A DNA stretch of 13,566 bases. Source: JAGDXZ01 sp049965975. GTDB taxonomy: Archaea; Micrarchaeota; Micrarchaeia; Micrarchaeales; CABMGC01. Made by a program: the position numbers and the translations under genes. Below, piece after piece: positions 1 through 6,058 of this stretch. The stretch lies in NCBI GenBank assembly GCA_049965975.1, contig JBMFVN010000018.1:1-13566 (forward strand). Direction: 5' to 3'. The notes beneath the pieces were generated by a model. That model searched no databases. It was not told where the DNA came from and worked only from the letters and a program-made list of their open reading frames with translations. How positions within the stretch are numbered: position 1 is the first letter of the stretch; each line of letters starts with the position of its first letter.

Positions 1-156
1 TGAAAAGAATGAACTACAGAGATAAGAGTAGCAGTCTTATCGGCTTAGGCAAGAATGAATAAAAGTAAATAAAACAAAGTATAATTGAATTTTTCGGACG
101 ATTGTCTCAGTGCAAATAAAATAGAACGTGAGATTATATATAACCCTAAAATAGAA
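1..156. other. Gene-free window edge, AT-rich
   Basis: No complete gene is visible. A plus-strand frame is open from base 3 to a TAA at 60-62 and could be the last 19 codons of an upstream gene (reading ..KRMNYRDKSSSLIGLGKNE), but this is too short to identify. The minus strand shows no usable ATG or GTG start. An A/T-rich element (agattatatataacc, 131-145) resembles a TATA box, but no gene follows it within the window on either strand. A 12-base direct repeat (taaaatagaacg) lies at 117-128 and 147-158. Confidence 0.4.
117..156 (-). terminator. Possible T-rich terminator after tRNA-Pro
   Basis: Read on the minus strand, the bases just after the tRNA 3' end are TTCTATTTTA, and the same string returns 30 bases later. 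Archaeal RNA polymerase commonly terminates at short runs of T without a hairpin, so two T-rich stretches directly behind a tRNA are a plausible terminator. The T runs are only four long, so this is a weak call. Confidence 0.3.
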
Positions 157-229
157 CGGGGAGTCCGAGATTTGAACTCGGGTCGCCAGCGCCCGAGGCT
201 GGTAGCCTACCAAGCTAGCCCAACTCCCC
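157..229 (-). tRNA. tRNA-Pro (anticodon CGG)
   Basis: On the minus strand the 73 bases fold into a full cloverleaf. The acceptor GGGGAGT pairs with ACTCCCC, with G73 as discriminator. The D arm has a four-pair stem including two G-U pairs and keeps G18G19. The anticodon stem CCAGC/GCTGG encloses the loop CTCGGGC, giving anticodon CGG, which reads the proline codon CCG. The variable loop has four bases (CGAC) and the T arm is CCGAG-TTCAAAT-CTCGG. CCA is not encoded (the next bases are TTC), so it must be added after transcription. There is no intron. The first 15 bases overlap the end of the co-oriented Xaa-Pro dipeptidase gene, whose TAG stop lies at 215-217. Confidence 0.95.
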
Positions 230-1345
230 TCTGCCCAGAAGTCTTGGACCTTCTTTTGTTATAAGCACGTCATCTTCTATGCGTGCGCCGCCGAAGCCCA
301 CTATATAAACGCCAGGCTCAGCAGTGAAGACCATGCCCTCTTTTAGCACCACCTTTGAACCTGGATAAAGCGCATAGCCATCATGGACTTCCAATCCGAC
401 CGAATGGCCTAGCGAATGTATGAAAGTGCCTTTGTACTTGCCATTGTACACAGAGTCAATATATGCTCTTGCGGCTTTGTCCACATCGCTTCCTTTTGCT
501 CCTGGTTTCATCGATTGTATTGCGAGCTCCTGGGCTTTCTTTACTACTTCAAATATTTCCTTTTCCCTGCTGTAGCGCTGGTCTTTTCCAAATATGAAAG
601 TTCTTGTCATATCGCTGCAATAGCCTTGCACAACAGCGCCCACATCTATAAGCACAATGTCCCCTCTTTTCAGCCTTGTATTGTCTGGCATATGGTGCGG
701 CAATGCCGCATTTTTGCCGAACGACACGATGCTGTCAAACGAAGGCTTTTCAGAGCCTAACTCTGCCGATAGCTCGTCAAACTTTTTTGAAAGCTGCAGC
801 TCTGTCATGCCTTCCTTGAAATATTTTGGTATTTTTTGCAGTGCTTTTCGTGTTATGCTGGCCGCCTTGTCGATGGCTCTTATTTCTTCTTCGCTTTTTA
901 CAAGCCTTGCCTTTGCAAAGCATTCGCTTGCATCAAAGATTTTCTTCGGCTTGTATTTTTTCCTTGTTCTCAAATAGGCTCCTGCAGGCATGAAATTGCC
1001 GTTTATGCCGATGACCTTGCCCCTAAGTTCGTTTCCAAGTGTTTTGCGCACGGTTTCCTCGTTTCTTTTGTCAATCTTTATTATTTTCATGCCTTCCAGC
1101 TTTTGCTGCATTGCAGTCTCGTATTCGAGCTCGCTTGTGAAAAGCTCTATGCCGTTTCTTTTTGCAATTAGCATGTCGTCTTCGAAAACGCCGCTTTTGA
1201 ATCTTGTCAAGTACCTGAAGTTGGGATCCTGCTGTTCGGTGTTAACAAGCAGCAAAGCATCTGTATTTTTGCAATTTGAGAATATGCTTGAAAGTCTTCT
1301 TTTTAGCTCAGCGTCCATTGAATCGCCGTATTTGTAGCTGCTCAT
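215..1345 (-). CDS. pepQ: Xaa-Pro dipeptidase / M24 metallopeptidase
   Basis: A 376-residue cytoplasmic metallopeptidase of the M24B (prolidase/aminopeptidase P) family, predicted to cut Xaa-Pro peptides. Residues 1-140 form the creatinase-like N-terminal domain and 150-370 the pita-bread catalytic domain. All five expected metal ligands are visible: Asp234 (LIDVGA), Asp245 (CSDMTRTF), His314 (HSLGHSVGLEVHD), Glu343 (TAEPGVY) and Glu357 (ARIEDDV). Length is normal for the family. The ATG at 1345 is preceded by AGGAA a few bases upstream; a second ATG at codon 10 (MDAELKRR) is possible, and nothing in the N-terminus decides between them. The last four codons and the TAG stop lie inside the tRNA-Pro gene, so the tail GRGELG is partly tRNA sequence. 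The exact substrate (dipeptide or longer N-terminus) cannot be told from sequence. Confidence 0.9.
   Translation of the reverse strand: MSSYKYGDSMDAELKRRLSSIFSNCKNTDALLLVNTEQQDPNFRYLTRFKSGVFEDDMLIAKRNGIELFTSELEYETAMQQKLEGMKIIKIDKRNEETVRKTLGNELRGKVIGINGNFMPAGAYLRTRKKYKPKKIFDASECFAKARLVKSEEEIRAIDKAASITRKALQKIPKYFKEGMTELQLSKKFDELSAELGSEKPSFDSIVSFGKNAALPHHMPDNTRLKRGDIVLIDVGAVVQGYCSDMTRTFIFGKDQRYSREKEIFEVVKKAQELAIQSMKPGAKGSDVDKAARAYIDSVYNGKYKGTFIHSLGHSVGLEVHDGYALYPGSKVVLKEGMVFTAEPGVYIVGFGGARIEDDVLITKEGPRLLGRGELG
256..267 (-). promoter_or_regulatory. TATA box, likely promoter of tRNA-Pro
   Basis: On the minus strand this reads TGCTTATAACAA, a good archaeal TATA core centred about 33 bases before the tRNA 5' end. 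It lies inside the C-terminal coding region of the dipeptidase gene. It would let the tRNA be transcribed independently, so tRNA maturation need not cut the dipeptidase mRNA. The call rests on motif and spacing only. Confidence 0.45.
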
Positions 1346-1416
1346 TTCCTAACTTCGCCAGCTTAAGCGATGTGTGCTTCCAAATGGCAGCAAGACACGT
1401 TGATATGAACAAAAAA

Positions 1417-1428
1417 AGTATATATGCC
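1417..1428 (-). promoter_or_regulatory. TATA box upstream of Xaa-Pro dipeptidase
   Basis: The minus strand reads GGCATATATACT followed by a run of T. The centre is about 77 bases before the ATG at 1345, predicting transcription start near 1395 and a leader of about 50 bases. This is longer than for most other genes here, in keeping with the SD-like AGGAA before this start codon. Confidence 0.4.
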
Positions 1429-1503
1429 TTTGCAGCAAAAATATTCTGCTTACTTTCATTCCTTTAAAAAGATTTTTCAGCAGCTGTTAAAATTTATTTT
1501 TTG

Positions 1504-1719
1504 CTAGTCCCTTTTTTCTTTTTTGAATGATACGGCAGTGGTAAGCATCAGAAACGAAGTCATAGTTACTAAGAAAATTTGGCTAAGAACCGGGTTTTGC
1601 GTTTGGAAAATTGGCAAATTCCCATCGTACCAGGGGCCTTCTCTAAGTAAAGCAGAAAGAACTCCGCTTACCATTGCAGCAGTGCCTAGAGCAGTAATCC
1701 CTGCCTCTTTTAGCTTCAT
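1504..1719 (-). CDS. Small two-helix membrane protein, unknown function
   Basis: A 71-residue protein starting MKLKEAGITALG and ending SFKKEKRD. It has two hydrophobic segments, about residues 5-25 (AGITALGTAAMVSGVLSALL) and 46-63 (SQIFLVTMTSFLMLTTAV), joined by a polar loop with REGPWYDGNLP. The charged tail KKEKRD suggests that end stays in the cytoplasm. A longer frame runs up to 1845, but the ATG at 1719 is preferred: a TATA box (1741-1751) lies about 27 bases before it, which predicts a leaderless transcript starting at this codon, and the upstream extension looks like translated promoter DNA. I recognise no family. It is divergent from nreA. Confidence 0.6.
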   Translation of the reverse strand: MKLKEAGITALGTAAMVSGVLSALLREGPWYDGNLPIFQTQNPVLSQIFLVTMTSFLMLTTAVSFKKEKRD

Positions 1720-1739
1720 ATAAAAAGAAATGAGCTGGC

Positions 1740-1752
1740 ATGTATATATTTG
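1740..1752 (-). promoter_or_regulatory. TATA box for the small membrane protein gene
   Basis: The minus strand reads CAAATATATACAT, a strong TATA element centred about 27 bases before the ATG at 1719. The spacing predicts that the transcript begins at or next to the start codon. Confidence 0.55.
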
Positions 1753-1800
1753 TTTGCCTCTGGTTTTGGCAATTAGATTTCGCGTAATCGCAATTCTCGA

Positions 1801-1813
1801 ATAATATAAATAT
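1801..1813 (+). promoter_or_regulatory. TATA box for nreA
   Basis: The sequence ataatataaatat lies about 36 bases before the nreA ATG at 1844, predicting a leader of roughly ten bases or less. With the element at 1740-1752 it forms a compact divergent promoter region. Confidence 0.5.
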
Positions 1814-1843
1814 GAGTAATGAGCTATTAAAATAGGATTTGAC

Positions 1844-3082
1844 ATGGCCTTCGTAAGCTCTCATGAAGAGGAGCAAAAGAAAAGCGAGCAATTGAATGTA
1901 GTAAGAACGCAGCAAGTCTACATTAACATGAGAGACCCCAGGCTGCTTAAATACTATTACCGCTTCAATACCGTAGAAATGATAAAAGGGAACGAACTTG
2001 AAGGATCGTCACCGCCAGACATATTCGTTGGTAGGGCAGGCTATCCAAATGTTTACATAGGCCCTCTTGTTCCTCCGCAGTTCGGTGATACTTCTTTGCT
2101 GGCAACGCCTGAGCAGTGGGTCGGCAAAAGCATAATAGACATAATAGCATATAGGTCGATGCTAGTCCGTGGCATGTTTAAGGCTGACATAAGGCAGACA
2201 GAAGGCAGGCTCCAAGACATGCTTCAAGAGCTTGCCATTGCAGATAAGTACACCTATGCAGACCTTGAGCTCAAGCATAAGCCAAATCCCTCTTTAACTT
2301 TGGACGAGAATGGCCAGCCTTTTGGGCCGAGTGCGCCCCTCAGCAGCATGACAATAGGCAATACCACAGCCAACAGGGAGCTCGAGCGCGCTTTCTTCGA
2401 TACCGACGCTACAGCCAAGACCGCTCTTCTCGAGCTATATGATAGGGGCTTGCCTGTTACAAAGATCCAGAAGGCTTTCTCGGCAGGGACCATCGGTTTG
2501 GGAAAAAACAGGCGATTCGTGCCTACGCGATGGAGCATAACAGCGGTTGATGATACCATATCCAAAACAAAGGTAAACGAGATAAAGGAATACCCTGTAA
2601 TCGACACCATACGTGCCTATTCTACAATAGCCTTGGACAACAGATGGATTGTGCTCATGTTCCCTGGGGAGTGGAGCTACGAGCTCATAGAGGCGTGGTA
2701 CCCTAACACCACTTGGAATCTTAACAGGAACGACATAGCAATTTATTCTTCGCACGAGTTCTTTGAAGGCAGGAAGACATATGCCGAAATAGGCGGCTGC
2801 TACTATGCAGCAAGGCTTGCTGTTTCTGAGCTTCTTGAAAAGATAAAGGCACAGGCAAGAGTGGTGATACTCAGGGAAACTCATTCTGGATACACGCTGC
2901 CGGTAGGCGTATGGAACGTAAGGGAGCACGTGAGACACGCGCTCAGGGGCATGCCAGAGGTCTTCTCTAGCGTAAGCGAAGCTCTTGAGTTTGTAAGAGC
3001 TAAAATGGATATCCCAATTGCTGACTGGATTAAGAACAGCACAGTGCTGCAGCACGTCCTCTACCAGCGAACGCTGCACTAG
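1844..3082 (+). CDS. nreA: Nre-family archaeal DNA repair protein
   Basis: A 412-residue protein of the archaeal Nre family, implicated in repair of damaged DNA and, in NreA, in binding PCNA. The family core is clear: GSSPPDIFVGRAGYPNVYIGP (54-73) with LVPP and GDT just after, PEQW (89-92), the arginine-rich IIAYRSMLVRG (100-110), the central LYDRGLPVTKIQKAFSAGTIGLGKNR region (198-223), VPTRWSITAVDD (226-237), and the C-terminal Y-A-LGGCYYA-like block at 313-323 (YAEIGGCYYAA). Two accessory elements usual in the family are not visible. The N-terminus has no cysteine before Cys319, so the four-Cys zinc finger is absent, and the end (VLQHVLYQRTLH) is not a canonical PIP box. It shares its stop with the convergent DedA gene. 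Confidence 0.88.
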   Translation: MAFVSSHEEEQKKSEQLNVVRTQQVYINMRDPRLLKYYYRFNTVEMIKGNELEGSSPPDIFVGRAGYPNVYIGPLVPPQFGDTSLLATPEQWVGKSIIDIIAYRSMLVRGMFKADIRQTEGRLQDMLQELAIADKYTYADLELKHKPNPSLTLDENGQPFGPSAPLSSMTIGNTTANRELERAFFDTDATAKTALLELYDRGLPVTKIQKAFSAGTIGLGKNRRFVPTRWSITAVDDTISKTKVNEIKEYPVIDTIRAYSTIALDNRWIVLMFPGEWSYELIEAWYPNTTWNLNRNDIAIYSSHEFFEGRKTYAEIGGCYYAARLAVSELLEKIKAQARVVILRETHSGYTLPVGVWNVREHVRHALRGMPEVFSSVSEALEFVRAKMDIPIADWIKNSTVLQHVLYQRTLH

Positions 3083-3726
3083 CCTCTTCTCACTCTTTTC
3101 ATTGCATACCTAAATATGAAGAAGAGAAGAACAGCAAAGGCGCCAATGCCCAAGCCTGCAACAGCAAGCATGTCATATATGTTTTTCATGCTTAGTGCGT
3201 ACTTGCTTAGGTAGTAGCCGAATAGAATCAGGAAAACATCCCAAATTGCTGTTCCAAGCATTGAATAAGCGTAGAACTTCTTCTGGTCCATGAGTGCAAA
3301 GCCTGCCGGGAAGTTTATGAGGCCCCTTACCCAAGGCATTAGCCTGGCTATGAATACTGTGAAAGTGCCATTTCTTTTGAACCACGCATCAAATGCATCA
3401 AGCGATTCCTTATGTATGTGGAAAAGCTTAAGGTGCTTGTAGACTAGGTCTTTGCCTATGAAATATGCTATGTAATAGTTTATTGCCATTCCGAAAAATC
3501 CACCTAGAAGGATAACAGCAAATGATATGAATGGGTTGAGCATGCCCTTGAATATGAAATAGCCTGTTGCAGGCAGTATTACCTCACTTGGCACTGGAAA
3601 GGAAGCCGCTTCAAGCACGAGCAGGCCGAAAAGGGCCAAGTAGCCGTATTTCACTACAAGCGAGTAGATTGTAGAGTAGGTAAAGTTGAAGAGCCACGAA
3701 AGAGAGATTGCAAGAAGGAATGGCAT
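3079..3726 (-). CDS. DedA/VTT family membrane protein
   Basis: A 215-residue integral membrane protein of the DedA (SNARE-associated/VTT) family. Members act as lipid flippases or scramblases; bacterial relatives move undecaprenyl phosphate. An archaeal role with polyprenyl-phosphate or lipid carriers is inference. Family motifs: Glu39 followed by FPVPSEVILPATGY (43-56), the glycine-rich re-entrant GGFFGMAINYYIAYFIG (75-91), FKRNGTFTVFIARLMPWVRG (116-135) with Arg128 and Arg134, and FPAGFALM (139-146). Roughly five hydrophobic segments follow, with a basic tail MKRVRRG. The ATG at 3726 has a TATA box (GTTTATAAGC, 3748-3757) about 27 bases upstream, so the mRNA is probably leaderless. It converges on nreA with a 4-base overlap. 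Confidence 0.9.
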   Translation of the reverse strand: MPFLLAISLSWLFNFTYSTIYSLVVKYGYLALFGLLVLEAASFPVPSEVILPATGYFIFKGMLNPFISFAVILLGGFFGMAINYYIAYFIGKDLVYKHLKLFHIHKESLDAFDAWFKRNGTFTVFIARLMPWVRGLINFPAGFALMDQKKFYAYSMLGTAIWDVFLILFGYYLSKYALSMKNIYDMLAVAGLGIGAFAVLLFFIFRYAMKRVRRG

Positions 3727-3746
3727 GCTTTACTTTTTGCCTTCTA

Positions 3747-3758
3747 TGCTTATAAACG
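3747..3758 (-). promoter_or_regulatory. TATA box for the DedA gene
   Basis: The minus strand reads CGTTTATAAGCA, centred about 27 bases before the ATG at 3726. This spacing is typical of leaderless archaeal transcripts. Confidence 0.55.
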
Positions 3759-3781
3759 AAACGCTCTTTCGCTTGCTGAAT

Positions 3782-3794
3782 GCTAATAAATATT
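3782..3794 (+). promoter_or_regulatory. TATA-like element for pelota
   Basis: The sequence gctaataaatatt lies about 34 bases before the TTG start at 3822. It predicts transcription start near 3813-3816 and a very short leader. Confidence 0.45.
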
Positions 3795-3821
3795 TGCAGC
3801 TAAATTCTGAATGATGGTATC

Positions 3822-4859
3822 TTGCGCATTCTTGGCTTTAACGAGTCTACAAACACGCTCAGGCTTATTCCAGACACGCTTGATGACCTGTACTTGCTTG
3901 CAAGGATAATAAGCAACGGCGACGCAGTTGAAGCAAAAACCTACAGGCGCTACAGGCCAAACGAAAGCGATGAAGGTGAGCAGAAGGAAATAATAGTAAA
4001 AATCGGAGTGGAAAAAATAGAAATAGACAAGAATGCTTCTAGGCTGAGGCTTACTGGCAAGATACTTAGCGGCAAGCCCGAAGAATATGTTTCACTTGGT
4101 AGCTATCACACTCTAAACATAGCCTGCGGAGAGCGCATTGACATAACCAGAGACGGATGGCCCGGCTACATAAGGGAGATGCTAAAGGAAGCAGTCGATG
4201 CTTCAAAAAGGCCAAGGCTTGGGGTAATCGCGCTTGACGATGAAAAGGCTGCAATTGCTTATGTTAGAGGCTATGGCATAGACATAGCAGCAGAGATTTA
4301 CAGCAAGCTTAGCAAGAAGATGAAGGAGAGCGAGTACGAGCGCCAGAAAAGCAAGTTTTTCGACGAGATAATAAGCAAGATAAATGCGATGCAGGTAGAC
4401 ACATTGATAATAGCTGGCCCGGGCCTTATGAAAGATGACCTCAAGGAATACATAAAGGCGAACAGAATACAGATAAGCAAGAACATAGCATGGGTAAGCT
4501 CAAGCGACGCCGAAAGGTCAGGCATAAAAGAAGCAATTCAAAGCGAAGAGGTTAGCAAGCTTCTTGAGCGTGACAAGATAAAGCAGGAATTCAACTACTT
4601 GAATCTGCTTCTCAGAGGCTTAAGCGTAGGCGCTTCCTTTGCCGGCAAGGAGAAAGTAGAAGCTGCGATTGATACTTATGTTGCTGGGATAGTGCTTGTT
4701 AACGACTCGGTGATAAACGAGCCAGAGATAAAGCAGCTTCTCAACAAGGCATACGAGCAGCACGCCAAGATTGTGATTTTCAACGCCGATGATGACGCAG
4801 GAATGCAGCTGAAGGGCCTTGGCAACATAGCAGTGATAGGCAAGCAGCTGGCTGGCTAG
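3822..4859 (+). CDS. pelA: Pelota (Dom34) ribosome rescue factor
   Basis: A 345-residue archaeal Pelota, the eRF1-like factor that enters the A site of stalled ribosomes (with aEF1A, then ABCE1) to split them. Three domains are visible. Residues 1-125 form the Sm-like N-domain (LRLIPDTLDDLYLLARIISNGD, with the variable basic loop AKTYRRYRP and the SLGSYHTLNI strand). About 130-250 is the central domain with IIAGPGLMKDDL (196-207). About 255-345 is the C-domain with LLLRGLSVGASFAGKEKVEAAIDTYVAGIVLVND. As expected for Pelota there is no GGQ motif. The start is TTG: an in-frame TAA lies at 3801-3803 and no ATG or GTG is available, while the TTG gives the family N-terminus MRILGFNE. The C-terminal GLGNIAVIGKQLAG is a worn form of the usual GGIAAILRY block. 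Confidence 0.9.
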   Translation: MRILGFNESTNTLRLIPDTLDDLYLLARIISNGDAVEAKTYRRYRPNESDEGEQKEIIVKIGVEKIEIDKNASRLRLTGKILSGKPEEYVSLGSYHTLNIACGERIDITRDGWPGYIREMLKEAVDASKRPRLGVIALDDEKAAIAYVRGYGIDIAAEIYSKLSKKMKESEYERQKSKFFDEIISKINAMQVDTLIIAGPGLMKDDLKEYIKANRIQISKNIAWVSSSDAERSGIKEAIQSEEVSKLLERDKIKQEFNYLNLLLRGLSVGASFAGKEKVEAAIDTYVAGIVLVNDSVINEPEIKQLLNKAYEQHAKIVIFNADDDAGMQLKGLGNIAVIGKQLAG

Positions 4860-4866
4860 CAGGCAG

Positions 4867-5913
4867 CTATACGCTAGAAGAAAAGTTAGATATCTTCAAG
4901 ACCTGTACGCCTGGCGCGCATAGATTGCTCCACAATATTTCAAGGTTATACAATCCGCCGCCGACAATTACGTCGTTGTTTGTGTACTGTGTGGCGCCTT
5001 CCCCATGCCACGCCGCTCCGTGAAATGCAGAAGACCAAGACGAAACGCTTGCCTGCTTATAATAAACTTCCATTGCGTCGTCAGTAACTATCGTAATGTT
5101 TAATGTTGATGAACTTGGTATATACAGGGTTGTTGCAAAAATTGAATATGTTGAATTATATCTGCCCGGGGTGCTGCAGTCTACATCTGCATTATTCAGG
5201 GAATTTACAGGACTGGGAAAAGGTACGACTCTAAGTCCTACATAAATGCCGCCTATGTAACCAGGTGTGCCAAAAGCATATTCAAGAACTTTTCTTGAAA
5301 GATTGAGAGACAGGAAACCGCTTCCTGTTACCTCATAATTAGGAAGAATCGGCACAGCAGGATAAGGAGCTAATTGAACAGTTTTTGATCCTTGAAGGGC
5401 GAGCATAGTTACAGGTATTGCAAGCGAAGGCGTTGCCGGCGCAGTGAACGAACCAGAATAGTTTGCGTTTTGGTAAGCGCACGAACTTGTCAAATTGTTT
5501 ACTCCTGCGTTGCAGGCTTTGGCGTAAAGTTGATAAAAGCCCTGAGTATAGGTTCCTAGCGAAGGTGCCATGTTGAGCTTTGTGACGCACACAGTGCTCT
5601 GGCCAGGCATTACAACAAGAGGGGTGCACGTTCCAACTGCACTTATGCTCCTTATTTGTATTGTTATATTGCTAATGTTAAGAGGCACGCTTTCAGAGTT
5701 TGTAAGCACAAGCGTAAGAAGAGAAAAGTGGTTCGTTGAATTGGTGTAAAACTGCACAAACTGGCAGTACGGCCCTGCAAAGCCGCTGCATTGCGCAGTA
5801 GGATAAATAACTGGCGAGACTGTTACAAAGGCAAGCACAGAGATGACTATTCCTATTATTATGAACATGAAGCCATATGTTGTAAGAAACTCTATTGCTG
5901 ATTGCAAACGCAT
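4867..5913 (-). CDS. Pilin-like secreted surface protein, possible PA14-like domain
   Basis: A 348-residue protein with a class III (type IV pilin) leader. A very short basic tip MRLQ is followed by SAIEFLTTYGFMFIIIGIVISVLAFV (5-30), the hydrophobic assembly helix. FlaK/PibD-type peptidase cleavage near residue 4 is likely. The rest is extracellular, Thr/Ser/Asn-rich and beta-rich, with eight cysteines (42, 50, 96, 109, 134, 145, 246, 332) that could pair, and nine N-X-S/T sequons (Asn58, 79, 82, 140, 151, 204, 253, 272, 343). Residues about 255-342 (IVTDDAMEVYYK, a tryptophan-rich loop, GGGLYNLEILWSN) resemble the PA14/GLEYA carbohydrate-binding fold. That resemblance is by eye and uncertain. 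It is far longer than a simple pilin, so adhesin or S-layer-associated pilin is likely. It stands alone, convergent with pelota. Confidence 0.7.
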   Translation of the reverse strand: MRLQSAIEFLTTYGFMFIIIGIVISVLAFVTVSPVIYPTAQCSGFAGPYCQFVQFYTNSTNHFSLLTLVLTNSESVPLNISNITIQIRSISAVGTCTPLVVMPGQSTVCVTKLNMAPSLGTYTQGFYQLYAKACNAGVNNLTSSCAYQNANYSGSFTAPATPSLAIPVTMLALQGSKTVQLAPYPAVPILPNYEVTGSGFLSLNLSRKVLEYAFGTPGYIGGIYVGLRVVPFPSPVNSLNNADVDCSTPGRYNSTYSIFATTLYIPSSSTLNITIVTDDAMEVYYKQASVSSWSSAFHGAAWHGEGATQYTNNDVIVGGGLYNLEILWSNLCAPGVQVLKISNFSSSV

Positions 5914-5928
5914 GTTTTCGCTCTTTTG

Positions 5929-5942
5929 ATAAGTATAAACAC
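5929..5942 (-). promoter_or_regulatory. TATA-like element for the pilin-like gene
   Basis: The minus strand reads GTGTTTATACTTAT, centred about 23 bases before the ATG at 5913, which would make a leaderless mRNA. A second A/T-rich candidate (ATAATTTATAATAAG, near 5957-5971) lies about 50 bases from the start, so the choice is not certain. Confidence 0.4.
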
Positions 5943-6022
5943 TATTACATAACTTATTATAAATTATATCTGCACCAACAGCAGCTTAGTTTGAATCTGA
6001 AAAGGTAAAAATAATAAGCAGA

Positions 6023-6045
6023 AAGCTAAATATCAAAATATAGCC
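6023..6045 (+). promoter_or_regulatory. TATA-like element for ksgA
   Basis: The stretch contains ctaaatatc (6026-6034), centred about 29 bases before the ATG at 6059, and a second A/T run, aaaatata, just after it. The spacing predicts a leaderless or nearly leaderless ksgA mRNA. Confidence 0.4.
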
Positions 6046-6058
6046 ATTTTGTGGTATT

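Noticed and set aside
416..1337. Several plus-strand frames of about 110 codons opposite the dipeptidase gene
   Set aside because: They overlap each other and a well-supported M24 peptidase on the other strand; their Ser/Phe/Leu/Cys-rich translation is typical of antisense shadow.
1720..1845. N-terminal extension of the small membrane protein up to 1845
   Set aside because: It would translate through the TATA box and the divergent promoter region; the ATG at 1719 fits a leaderless start.
2435..3079. Long minus-strand open frame (214 codons) opposite nreA
   Set aside because: It lies entirely antisense to a clearly conserved Nre protein, has no recognisable domain, and its composition looks like mirrored codons.
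4867..5913. Archaellin (archaeal flagellin) call for the pilin-like protein
   Set aside because: The leader type is shared, but there are no archaellum genes nearby, and the size, cysteines and C-terminal domain do not fit an archaellin.
5914..6058. Possible C/D box sRNA in the intergenic region before ksgA
   Set aside because: A CTGA is present but no matching C box (RTGATGA) or C'/D' pair was found.
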